A stretch of DNA of 64,000 bases from Rosa chinensis (Eukaryota > Streptophyta > Magnoliopsida > Rosales > Rosaceae): the NCBI RefSeq assembly GCF_002994745.2, contig NC_037093.1, positions 66,669,510 to 66,733,509 on the forward strand, written 5' to 3'. The notes under the pieces were generated by a model that was not told the DNA's origin, ran no database searches, and saw nothing but the letters and a program-made list of their open reading frames with translations. Position numbers and translations under genes: made by a program. Below, in pieces: positions 45,735-55,657 of this stretch. How positions within the stretch are numbered: position 1 is the stretch's first letter; the number at the start of each line of letters is the position of its first letter.

Positions 45735-46664
45735 CTAGGCGAGTAGGCTGCCAATGGACGCCTCAGCTGCTGAAATATACAGCTTTAATGGATATCCAGC
45801 TCTAGGTGGAACGAGTACTGGCGGGTTGGCCAGATAGGCCTTAATTTTGTCAAAAGCCTCTTGGTGTTGAGGTTCCCACACAAACTCGTGTCCTTGTAGT
45901 CTCAGTAGTGGGGAAAAAGGCTGGATTTTACCTGCAGAGTTAGTTATGAAACGTCTCAAGAAGTTGATCTTACCCAATAATCGTTGTAACTCTTTCTTTG
46001 TGTGCGGGGAAGAGGCGTTGATGACTGCACTTGCCTTATCCTCAGGGACCTCAATACCCCTTTGATAGACAATGAAGCCCAGAAAATCTCCTGCTTGAAC
46101 TCTGAAAACGCACTTGGCGGGGTTCATCTTAAGCTTGTGTAGCTGCATCCGCTCGAAGACTTTCCTGAGATCAGTGATGTGATCCCCGCGCTGCTTGGAC
46201 TTGACGACCACGTTATCAATGTAAACCTCTAAAATCTTCCCCAATATGTCGTGGAAAATCAGGTTCATGGCTCTCTGATATGTTGCCCCAGCATTATTCA
46301 GTCCAAAAGGCATAACCACGTATTCAAAAACCCCCGCGAACCCTGGACAACGGAACGCGGTTTTGTGTCTTTCTTCCTCCGCAACAGGAATCTGGTGATA
46401 CCCAGTAGTTCTGTCCATGAAGGATAACAATTCATGTCCTACCACTGCATCTACCAACATATCTGTGACCAGCATGGGGTAGACGTCTTTAGGCGGAGCG
46501 ACATTAAGGTCTCTGTAGTCCACGCAGACCCTCATCTTACCATTCTTCTTACGGACTGGCACGATATTGGACAGCCACTGATTGTATTTGGCCACCAGAA
46601 TGATGCCTGACTTGTGCATCTTTTCAACTTCTTCTTTGACCAGAACTTGGGTCTCGGAGTTCAT
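45735..46664 (-). pseudogene. Tat-like reverse transcriptase with an altered catalytic motif
   Basis: The minus frame of 309 residues has the Gypsy RT blocks: WLSNIVPVRKKNGKMRVCVDYRDLN, LSFMDRTTGYHQIP (first Asp), TAFRCPGF, VMPFGLNNAGATYQRAMN and QLHKLKMNPAKCVF. The active-site box reads YIDNVVVKS, where the family has YIDD, so one of the two Asp residues of the box is Asn. The frame ends at 45735 with TAG just after the start of RNase H (ASIGSLLA). The product would be inactive. Confidence 0.92.
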
Positions 46665-47323
46665 TCTTCGCGGCTCCTACTTCACAGGCCTCTTGTCAGG
46701 GAGTGTTGGTAGTTGATGGCAAACCAAGTCCTGTGACAAGCCGGGCATGTCCTCATATTTCTCCGCGAAGCAGTCTTTGAACTCCAGTAATAAATCAATG
46801 AGCCTCTATTTCTCGCTAGGCTCTAAGTAAGCACTGATAGCCACTTCCATAGGTTCAGCTACTGTTCCAAGATTGACTTTCTCTGTAGGATCTCTGACCT
46901 TTGGAGGGGTGTCATCCAGCGCTACTGGAGCCAGCTGAATTTCTTCTTCGTCTTCTTTTTCTTGGTCAGAGAACTCCTCGTTGACAATTTCCAAGGTCGT
47001 GACACGATCATAGGCCTCTTTTTCCACCAGGTACGAGGATAGTCTTTCGTGCAGCGAGTGGAAGGCCTCTATCCCTTCCTCTGGAAGGTCGTAATCCATT
47101 AATCGTTTAAGGGTTTGGGCACAGCGTGGCCAGGCCTTTCCAAGCCTTCTTTTGAGAGCGTAAGCCCCCACTGTGCCAATTCAGAGGCCGTTACCCCTGT
47201 GGGCCGGCCTTTGTCATCGATGCCATTGACTTGCAATGGAGTAATTGGCTTCAAGTAGTACATGGCATCTACATAGTTCGCGGAAACTGGGAATGGGGGA
47301 GGATCGGCTTTAATCACCTCAGC

Positions 47324-47893
47324 TTAATCTGTTACCCTATTCCACATCACTAGTTCCTGGTGGAGAGTTGAAGGAACACAATAGCTCCGGTGAATCCAGT
47401 AGTGCCCTAGGATGGCGCTATAGGCAGCGTAACAGTCTGTCACAAAGAAAGCATAGACTCCCTCTGCTGGTCCTACCTTGATACGTAGAAACAATAAGCC
47501 TAAAGTCTTTGTGACTGTCCCCGCGAAGTTCTTCAGCGTGAGGGATGTAGACTGGATCTTCTCTTTCTTGATCCCAAGTAAATGCATGGTTCTTGTGGTG
47601 ATAACGTTGACAGCGGTCCCTATGTCAACCATGACCTTACTGACCTTAGTGCCAGCAATCTCCACTGTTATATATAAAGGTCGCATGTGCTGAACCATCG
47701 CGGGCGTTGGTCTTGTGAAACTCATAAAGAAACCTTTACCCTCAGCGTCTTCCGTCTCAAGAACCACTGCCTCTGCTAAAGGTGTTGTAGCAGCCGATGT
47801 GATTTGCAGAGGCTGATCGGTACCTTCTTCATTCTCCACACACTCCTGCGCTGCTATTGGCAAAGCATATCTCGCGGGAAGTACATAGACCAT
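47324..47893 (-). pseudogene. Tat-like aspartic protease region
   Basis: The minus frame of 189 residues contains VEIAGTKVSKVMVDIGTAVNVITTRT and then YSAILGHYWIHRSYCVPSTLHQ, the retropepsin-like fold of plant Gypsy elements. The active site reads DIG where this group usually has DGG or DSG. The ILGR.W block reads ILGHYW. It would process Gag-Pol. The fragments at 46806-47317 probably belong to the protease-RT linker. Confidence 0.82.
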
Positions 47894-48034
47894 ATTGCAG
47901 GAAGTATCAACCCCCTCAGTTTCGTCTATGTCGTCCTCTAGGTTGAGCTTCGGCTCTCCAACCGGGATGTTAGTGTTGAACTACTTCGCCAGCCGGTCTA
48001 CCAATGACTCTTTTGTAAGGACCTTTACCTCACA

Positions 48035-48967
48035 CTATTTTTGTTCCTGCAGCTCGGCCATCAACAATGGTGGGTTTGATCTTTGTTCCCCTGCAAGTAT
48101 CTCCTTTAAGGGCGCGACCACCAGACTTTGGACTTTTTTAGGTCTCCACTGTAAAGCTTCTGCAGTGATGCCCTTGCCCCCCAGTCTCTCAAAAACTGAG
48201 GGTTTGGCTTCTGGTTCCTCTCGAAACAACCTGAGCCTAACATGTGGCTGCCTAGTTGGCGAGTTGTCTTTCCTAGCTAGCGGAGGTGTCATTTCTGTCG
48301 TGATCCTGCAGAAAACACTAAGCTTAGAGGCTCTTGATTCTGAGCGCGCCTGTTTTTGAAAGCTGCGAGGAGCCACTAATGGCTTAGCGGCGAATGCCTC
48401 CATCTCCTTCTGATATTGCTAAGGAGATTTAACCAGTTGCGACGGCTTGATCCGGCCCTGATCCAAAGCTTCTAAGGTGCGCTTGGCTTCTCTGAACCTG
48501 CGTTGCAATTTCCTTTTCTTGGAAGGGCTAATCTCCACTGCTTTCCCCTTCTCTCTGGTATACCATTTGCCTTCCTTGATGGTGGACATTGAAGCAGGAG
48601 GAATGTAAGGTTTGGTCATGACATCTTTGTGCTCATTCCAAGCCCTTCCTTCTCGTTTCTGATCGGCTGCGGCCGCTTTCAATTTCTTGAACAAGTTGGA
48701 ATCCTTTGGGGATGGTGGTGACTTTACCTCATCTTTCGCCTTTGGGCTAGAAGGCTCGTAGTTTCGTGATGGTGAAGCCCATTTGATTAGCGGGAGGGAA
48801 CCAAAATGAAATGTCTGCTCGACTTCTGTGTGCAACACTTGGATGCTGCATTCTTCTTTGCATCGCGAGCAAAGGACCACTGGTGAGGCTTCGTTGATGG
48901 GCATCGCTTTCTTCTTTACAGGGGTTTCCTCCCCTTCATCCCTCTCTTCTTTCCCCTTTGTAGTCAA
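48035..48967 (-). pseudogene. Tat-like linker between gag and protease
   Basis: Two minus pieces in one frame (48967-48419 and 48403-48035), separated by a stop at 48419-48421. They are charged, Ser/Pro/Lys-rich, with CSRCKEEC near 48860 as a possible metal-binding pair and KKRKLQRRFREAKRTLEALDQGRIKPSQL near the end. I recognise no catalytic domain. Confidence 0.6.
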
Positions 48968-49146
48968 ATCCAGGGTTGGTTTCCTCTGGTTTTTCTTGGC
49001 CAGTTCACATCAACCATACTGACGCTGGTATCCGGAAAAGGGTTCAAGTCTACTAGTGCTGCACGGCCGTCGAAGCTTCTACCTGCAAACTACCGTTATT
49101 GAGCCATACCTGAATTTGGTCCTTTAGCTTCACACAATCAGCTGTG

Positions 49147-50217
49147 TTATGGTTCCACAAGTTGTGGAATTTGCAGTACACAATGATCTGGTCGAGGGAA
49201 AGGGCCAAAGTCTGTTTTCACCATCTTCGCGGCAATCATCTCATCCAGAATCTCATGTGCCTTATTGGCATCATATGTATATGTCGTGAACTCAGGTTTG
49301 GTGAAAGCCACAAACTTGAGTTTGATAAGCTCCTTAGATATCTTTAACTGCTTGAGGGTTAAATTCTTCCTACCTGTCAACTCTAGCGTGGAGACGTCGT
49401 TCTCCTCTTCTTCAGCTTCATCTTCACCCTGGAAAACCTCTTCCCCTTGATGGTGATAGTAAGGATCATAGGTTGGCTGTAGGTATCTAAGAGCTGCCAC
49501 TGTGCGGTGTTTCCCTGGCACATATGTTCCTTTGGACGCATTTTTCCTAGCATCAGTCTCTCTGAGGAGATGCTTAAAGCTACCCACCTCTATGATCAGT
49601 TCTCCCATTGACTGGATCATACTGCCATGTTGCTTCTTTCGTTGGCGCGGTTCCAAACCTTTGATCGCTAGCTTGACCAATTATTTTTCAGGAAAGAGCA
49701 CACTCAGTTTGGCTTTCTGGATCTGAAAGCATTGAAGATATTCAACGGCAGACTCGGTGGGTTGTTGAGACATCTGAGTAAGAGAGGCCAAATCGACCTC
49801 GGGCTCAATGGCTCCAAAAGTTTCTCGGAAGAGCTTTTCCATTGCGGGCCAATTTGCCACTGTTCCTGGTCGGAGTTTGGAAAACCACCTAAAGGTGGCT
49901 CCAGAAAGAGAAGTGCCAAAGATCCTGCACTTGAAGATGTCATCATTCTGGTATTGGCCCCATTGCACCCTGAACCTGGCTAGATGAGTTGCCGCGTTCT
50001 CAGTGTCCTCCCCTGAAAAAGTAGAAAATATGATATTCTTATAACCTCTTGGAAAAGGCGCGAGCATTATATATGGCGGGAAAGGTCCCTCATAAACCCC
50101 ATCCATTTGGGCCCTAGGGTTAGCCAGCCTGATCATCTCCTCTACCTCTTCACGTCTCACATACTCTGGACCAGGAGGAGGAGGAGGATTCGCCACAGTC
50201 TGGCGAGCAACCAGCAA
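49147..50217 (-). pseudogene. Tat-like gag core with one in-frame stop
   Basis: A minus frame from 50217 with the retrotransposon gag domain (FSGEDTENAATHLARFRVQWGQYQND, FGTSLSGATFRWFSKL, WPAMEKLFRETFG, ESAVEYLQCFQIQKAK). It stops with TAA at 49681-49683 and continues in the same frame (LAIKGLEPRQRKKQ...) to 49147. Gag would assemble the particle. The stop removes the C-terminal third. Confidence 0.88.
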
Positions 50218-50350
50218 GGGTACGGTTTGGCTAGCAGTCGCTGTTCATTCCCTTAGGCGAATAGTCTGGGGATTAGCAGACTGCTAAAGAGTTACCTCTG
50301 GTACAGGCGGATCTTTGACCAACACTGTTATCTTGATGGGGTTGCCTACC

Positions 50351-50553
50351 TAGACCTGTAAATGGACCGGATATTGATCCGGACCTGCTCCAGATCCATG
50401 ACTATTGGACGGGTTTGGATCGAAAGTTTTGATCCGTTGATCCGTTAATGATCCAAATCCGTTAACCCGTTTATTTAACGGATCAAATACTGATCTAGGT
50501 CGATCCGATCCGTTAATGATCCGGCCCCTTTTTGTAATAATAAAATATTATTT

Positions 50554-50584
<31 letters not shown>

Positions 50585-50988
50585 TTTTTTTAAATATATA
50601 ATATAAAATATGACAAATTTCTAACACAATTTTTTTGCAAAAATCTAAGGGACAGTCTATCACCCAAGATTCCAAGAAGCATTAAGAATTTTGATAATAT
50701 AATTCTACTTTTGGTGATACTTTTCATGTTGTTTTAATATTTATTAATATCTTATGAGGTATCATGATATAAATTTAATATTACTATTTAAAATTTTAAA
50801 AATATTTGAAATTATAACGGGTCGGATTAGCGGATCGGGTATCCGTTAACCCGGCAGATACGGATTTGGATCGAGCTATCAACGATCCGCCGGGTTAACG
50901 GAGCGGGTTTGGATCGAATTTTTTTTTTTAAGTAAACGGATTTGGATTTAGGTCGATCTGATCCAAATCCGATCCATTTACAGGTCTA
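50351..50988. mobile_element. hAT-like non-autonomous element (638 bp) in gag
   Basis: The terminal inverted repeat TAGACCTGTAAATGGA matches the end CCATTTACAGGTCTA. The 8-bp TSD TGCCTACC occurs at 50343-50350 and 50989-50996. An 8-bp TSD and a C.TGTAAATGG-type terminus fit hAT. The subterminal regions are packed with GATCCGTTAA/CGGATC-type motifs in both orientations (for example 50384-50520 and 50818-50975), likely transposase-binding sites. The middle is AT-rich with an (AT)n run near 50562-50584. It has no coding capacity. Confidence 0.92.
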
Positions 50989-50996
50989 TGCCTACC

Positions 50997-51885
50997 TGGT
51001 CAATGCCGTAGTAATTGTCTGGGAGTTCATGGTAGACATTCTCCACCCCATCACTATCGTACTGAGTAAACACCACAGGATCAGCTGGAGTACCATCACC
51101 GGTCTTCTGGATCTTATCCTTTTGTGAGGCTGATGGATCAGCCTTGTTACCACCAATCACCAAAGTTCTTTCCTTATTTCTGGTTGATGCGACAGTAGCC
51201 ATTGCAGGAGGTGTGGCCGTACTGCTGCTAGCCTTCTCACGAGCATTTAGTGGTATATACTTACCAGAACCAGAGGGCTGACCAAGTGAGCCGAGGATGG
51301 CGTTAGGATCACCTAGAGCTTTGTTCAATACTTCTTTAGCCTGGTTCAATTCGTCTCTCTGCATGGCGACCTCTGTTGCAAGATTAGAACCATCCTTGCG
51401 AAGACCTGCCAAATCTGACGCAGTCTGCTTGGTTTGGCTCGCGATAGCTTTCATAATTTCTTTTTGATGTTGACTCTGCTCATCAGCGATACCTCTGGCA
51501 TGGGCCCTTACTGCATTCTCCGATCGTGCGATTTGTTACTTAGTATCCTCAGCACGTTGGGCAATGCGCTAGTCTAGTTCGCGTATAAGTGGTCTGTTTT
51601 CGCGGTTTCCCTGTCAAAGTCAGTAGCTACCTTCGCACGATGGTTCTCGATATTCTCCATGATGATCGCGAGTTTTTCCTCGAAAGTCGCTTCCTCTGGA
51701 ATAGGCTTCGGAATGAAAGCCTCTCTTTCTTCACTTTCCGCGGCATCAGAAACAATGGTAGTGTTGACAGGCTCACCTGCCTGGTTAGTAGTGACACTTT
51801 GACCCTCAGTAGCGGTCGGGTGATTCTCTCCCTGTTCAGTTGACATGTTGGTTGATTGGGAGTAACGAGAAAACCTTTGAGTCAC
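50997..51885 (-). pseudogene. Tat-like gag N-terminal region
   Basis: Two minus pieces: 51885-51574 (MSTEQGENHPTATEGQSV, then EEATFEEKLAIIMENIENHRAK) and 51454 to about 50997 (TASDLAGLRKDG, EVAMQRDELNQAKEVLNK). They are hydrophilic and coiled-coil rich. The hAT-like element separates them from the gag core at 50217. A frame change lies between 51574 and 51454. The start is probably the second Met of the first piece (MSTEQGE). Confidence 0.6.
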
Positions 51886-52026
51886 TTGTTCTTCAGAAAG
51901 ACCACGACAGTCCGCACTAAAGTGCGGTCTGTAACCGGAGGTCTTATGCTTTGAGCAGTTATCGTAAACCTTTTGATAAGGGTTTTCGCTTGACTTCCCA
52001 ATGGTTACGTTCGCGAAAATCTAAAG

Positions 52027-52047
52027 GTCCCACTGGGTGTGCCAAAA
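52027..52047 (-). promoter_or_regulatory. Tat-like element primer-binding site
   Basis: On the minus strand, immediately after the LTR: TTTTGGCACACCCAGTGGGA, a TTGGC-type site as in other plant Gypsy elements. I cannot name the tRNA with certainty. Confidence 0.65.
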
Positions 52048-52792
52048 TGTTTGACACGAAAATCCAGTATGGTACAAACTGTCTCTTTTGAATGCGCGAG
52101 CGTGCCAGCACCATGGGGTGTAGTCGTCGGGGCATCCCTTGATCTGACTTCTTGATCAAGCGTTGTGGACGAGGAGAGCACCAACCTCGTCACAAGGCTC
52201 TTTTCCTGCCTTCCGAGAAAGGACTTCTTGCCTTACGGATAAGGGCTTTGGTTGTGATCTCTTCGCGTCACCGAATCGATACTTAGTGTTGTAGACTAAG
52301 CAGAGCAATCACTGGGAAGTTTGGAGAAAGCACAAGGTTTTGTTAAAGCGTGACTTTAGCTTCGCGGGGGTTGCAAGGGGGTTACCCTTGCTTCGCTGGT
52401 AGTATCGGTGGCAGTAGCACTAACAGTCGGCTCTTAGAGAGACTAGGACTGGAAGTACGGTCGCTGGGTTTCAACTAGGTTGAAGGTTTGCTCCAAGGAG
52501 GCTTGATAATCCGAGGGATTGATTGATTTGAGAGTCCTCCTTGATTTGTCCTTGAAACCTGGTATTTATACTTAGGGTTTCGACTGTTCCTTGCCATAGA
52601 AGGATTATTGATTGAAGTTTCCTATTCAATCTCCGCTACCTGACTCCAATAAGGGCTCGTTTTCCTTATGGGTTTCGGAATGGGCGAAGCTGTAACCCAA
52701 TTCCAAGTAGACTTATTTTTGGGCAGCAGGTATCGGCCTGCTATGCTAAATCCACTAAAGGATCTTGCCAAAATTACTTTTGGGCTCAAACA
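52048..52792 (-). repeat. Tat-like element 5' LTR (element sense)
   Basis: 745 bp and closely similar to 35358-36099. It is followed by the TSD CTTCC and the rest of the MRG last exon. Confidence 0.93.
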
Positions 52793-52848
52793 CTTCCTAC
52801 CATGTACCAGAAGATACTAAAATCAGCACCAACAAACAAGATGACTAA
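52793..52848 (+). pseudogene. MRG: MRG gene, end of the last coding exon
   Basis: After the CTTCC duplication the interrupted exon continues in frame from 35357 as YHVPEDTKISTNKQDD and a TAA at 52846-52848, a plausible plant MRG C-terminus. Seventeen kilobases of Tat-like element separate it from the first part of the same exon. Confidence 0.82.
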
Positions 52849-53258
52849 GTAGGGACATATTTGCAACAATATATTTGTACATAATACTGTAAAACTACAA
52901 CTGTTGTGTGATATCTTGGCCTGGTTTGAACTTTTTCCGAGCTCCAAAAGCAGGTGACCGTTAATGTGCTTGTTGTATTCGCCGTATAATGTATTGCAAT
53001 TCATTGCGCATGTAACATGTGTTTTCAACATATACCGTATGCCTTGTAAGACTTCTCTAGTAAAATATGACTGACGGTGGAGGTTGCACCTTTTGTTCTA
53101 GTTCTACGTTGCAACAATCTTTGACTATCAGTTAAGATGGGAACAAAGTTACAAACAATCAAGTTGTTATCAGAAGTCGCAGCAATTTTTTTTTTTTTTG
53201 AGGTTATTGAATATAAGTCTAATTTCATTCCGTCATAATGGATGTAGTTTTATAGGTA
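52849..53258. other. MRG 3' flank
   Basis: Probably former 3' UTR and downstream DNA. AT-rich, with a T-run near 53187. No gene visible. Confidence 0.5.
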
Positions 53259-53479
53259 ATTTTATTATGGGTTTTTGTCCATTTACCCCCTTTTTAGATA
53301 TTTTTTTCCCACTTACCCGATTAAGTTTTTTTAATTCCCTCTTACCCAAAACAATCTAAGGATGTCTTTCCTAATACCCCATTAAGAATTTTTTTTTGTT
53401 TTTTTTTTTAATACCATTTTACCCTCACCCCTTTGTTACTTAAAAAGAGAGAGAGAAACCATAGGAGACTTCGCCAGAA

Positions 53480-53585
53480 CCCAGTCACCGGCTACCGGAT
53501 TTCGGTCAACTTTTGCCGGATTCTGGTCACCGGCTGCCGGATTCCAGTCACCGGCAGCCGGATTCCGATCACCAGCTGCCGCCCA
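53480..53585. repeat. GCCGGATTCCRGTCACCG tandem array in the MULE
   Basis: Four or five imperfect units of about 21-27 bp (CACCGGCT.CCGGATT.CGGTCA and variants). It lies in a frame on either strand, but the coding look is an artefact of the repeat. Confidence 0.85.
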
Positions 53586-54544
53586 TCGGACTTTTTTGAA
53601 AACCTCACCAGAAAGGTTGATTGCCCCCAATAGAGGGGCAATCAAGGACCAAAATATCTAGTTTTGAGGAAATTTCGATGGTCCTGGAAACAGAAATTTC
53701 AACAGAAATATCAAGGATATATCGATTTCTGTAAATAATCAAGAAAAATGATGGAAATTTGAAGAAAAACATGAAAATTTTAAGTGAAACTTTAAGAAAT
53801 GTTTATTCAACTATATTATCTACTCTATTTGAAAAGAATATATTGAACAAGCTTTATTTCATAGTGACTTGTAGTGATTAAGGGTTGAACTGGTATATAT
53901 AGGATCACTGACAAACAACAATTATAGAATAATATTTATTATTAGTTATGAAAATAAATTATAAAAAGCAAATACTTAGTAACCTTGAGTAACTAATTTT
54001 TCATTCGAAAACAAAAAAATGTGAGTGAGGAAGTAGAAATAGAAAGAGTGACATGAATATGTTGAAATTTTTTTATATTTATAGAGTTAGAATTTCAAAA
54101 GGTAAGTTGAAAGATATTGGAGTGAAGTAAAGTGAATTTTGATAGTTGAATTAAAAATTTGCAACTCTTGGTATTGTGCTTTGTTCTTATTTTATAACAA
54201 AAAAAAAAAGGATAATTCATCAATTTTATATGTCCAGAACAGACTATATTAATAAAAAGATGTTAAAAATGAGGACAAGAGCATCCTAGCAGAGTTGGTG
54301 TTGGTGTTGGCTCTGTTCCAAGAGGGCAGAGGTTCAAAATCATCATCTACACAATTGTTGAGATTTTTTTGTTTGAGAGCTACTCATGAATGTCGCGATA
54401 TTTTCTATAATATCCAATATATCGCGAAATATCGAGCTATTTCGAAATTTTCGGACAAAATAATCATGGTATGTGGAGAAAATATCGCAGTTTCAAAAAA
54501 ACGATATTTCGCCGATTTTATTGAATTTTTAGTCCTTGGGGGAA

Positions 54545-54800
54545 ATAGAGGTAATAGACCTCTATTGCCCCCCCCCCCCCCCCCAAATAGACGTTTATCA
54601 GCCATGTATTGCTCTCCAATAGACGTTTATTGCCCGCCAATAGGACTTTCAGTTGCCAGAATGGAAACTAATATCCCTAAATTTAGACAAATAAAACTTT
54701 GATTACATTAAAAAAATAAGAAGATTACATCAATTCAAAACGTTTATTGCCCCCACAATAGACGTCTATTGCCCCCAATAGATCTTTAACAGGCCTCTAT
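54545..54800. repeat. Dispersed AATAGACGT.TATTGCCCCC motifs in the MULE
   Basis: Short motifs TAGACCTCTATTGCCCC, TAGACGTTTATTGCCCGCC and TAGACGTCTATTGCCCCC recur six or seven times with irregular spacing, including a 17-C run at 54568-54584. A related inverted form, TTGCCCCCAATAGAGGGGCAA, occurs at 53621-53641. Confidence 0.8.
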
Positions 54801-55007
54801 TGACCCAATGGAACCTTCTTCTTTTTTTTTTTTTTTTTCATTTTGAGCTTCTGAACCAATTTATCCCCAAAAAACAGAAGGAAAAAAAAAAAACAAGAAG
54901 CAATAATTTGATTTGGGCACCCCCTCAATCTTCCCCAATCTTCTTCTCTCGATCTATTAGGGCAAACAAAGCCTTAATACTTCTACATAACCGATCAACT
55001 AGATAAC

Positions 55008-55390
55008 CATGGATTCCGATAACAAGCACAACAGTCAGATTATGCTTCACTATTGCAAAGACTCTGAGGATATTACCAAGACTATGATGAGCCTGAGGGC
55101 ATTCTTCACTGACATCTCGAAGGGAACCGAGTCGTTGGCTCTGGAGCTGGCTTGGACCACCGGAGCTAATGGATGTCGGGTTTGCAGATGAGAAAATTCG
55201 AAAGAGCCGACAAAGACAATCTCGAGGGAGGAAGAGCAAGAGTCACTGTCGCACTAGTCCCGTACGCCGCCTTTCTCCTTGACCTCGGCGGAACTCTGAT
55301 CATCGCAATCTTAACCCTCTGCTGGTCTGAGAGTTGCCACCGTTTGTATGGCCGAGGAAGATCGGAGGATTGCGAAATCGAGATTTGATT
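55008..55390 (+). pseudogene. Gene-like fragment inside the MULE, product unknown
   Basis: The ATG at 55008 opens a 60-codon frame (MDSDNKHNSQIMLHYCKDSED...). A second frame, shifted at about 55175, continues with MRKFERADKDNLEGGRARV and a hydrophobic helix (ALVPYAAFLLDLGGTLIIAILTL). Codon use and GC content are unlike the surrounding AT-rich DNA, and the second part looks like the start of a small membrane protein. I do not recognise the family. The frame shift, the missing C-terminus and the position inside the MULE suggest a captured, partial host gene. Confidence 0.45.
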
Positions 55391-55657
55391 TTGGGGAGAG
55401 AGAGAGAGAGGTGAGCCAAATCGGCTCTGACGCGGCTCCAGCTCCGGCTTCTCATCCTTTGCAGAAACAGTATACAGAGAGAGAGAGAGAGAGATCAAAG
55501 GGAAGAGAGAGTGGGATAAAGTAGTTGTTTAATTAGGTGGAGAGCAGAATTGTTATTTTGTTTTAAATTTGGTTAGTGGGAATAAAAATCTGTTAGTGGG
55601 GTAAGTGGGATAACTTTTGTTCATTTTGGTGTTTTGGGTCAAGGACCATTTTATTAT

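Larger units (their letters stand above)
35358..52792 (-). mobile_element. Tat/Ogre-type Ty3/Gypsy retrotransposon, 17.4 kb, inserted in the last MRG exon
   Basis: LTRs at 35358-36099 (742 bp) and 52048-52792 (745 bp) both start TGTTTGACACG and end AAACA in plus orientation. The TSD is CTTCC (35353-35357 and 52793-52797). Minus-strand order: LTR, primer-binding site, gag, protease, RT, RNase H, a second RNase H, integrase, spacer, an antisense PMD gene, polypurine tract (CCTGGGGGGCAA, 36100-36111), LTR. The dual RNase H, the large size and the extra antisense frame place it in the Tat/Ogre group of plant Gypsy elements. Coding regions have many stops, a hAT-like element (50351-50988) and a solo LTR (43166-45659), so it cannot move by itself. 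Confidence 0.92.
53269..55647. mobile_element. Mutator-like element (MULE) with possible captured gene sequence
   Basis: A 10-bp direct repeat ATTTTATTAT (53259-53268 and 55648-55657) flanks diverged inverted ends. The left end starts GGGTTTTTGTCCATTTACC and the right end, reversed, GGTCCTTGACCCAAAACACC. Both have TCCCACTTACCC 38-39 bases in. Long TSDs and degenerate ends fit Mutator-like elements, although the TSD is AT-rich. No transposase is present. Inside are a GCCGG-rich tandem array, phrases built on CTATTGCCCCC and on ATATTTCG, and gene-like sequence at 55008-55390, so it could be a Pack-MULE. Confidence 0.6.

Noticed and set aside
53433..53645. Frames with repeated VTGYRI/PVTGSRIPIT on one strand and AAGDRNPAAGDW on the other, resembling a repeat protein.
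   Set aside because: Produced by the GCCGG-rich tandem array. They have no start context and no other domain.
54274..54345. Possible tRNA or SINE head: TAGCAGAGTTGG (A-box-like) and GGTTCAAAATC (B-box-like).
   Set aside because: No cloverleaf can be drawn, the boxes are imperfect, and no poly(A) tail or TSD is visible. It remains a weak SINE possibility only.
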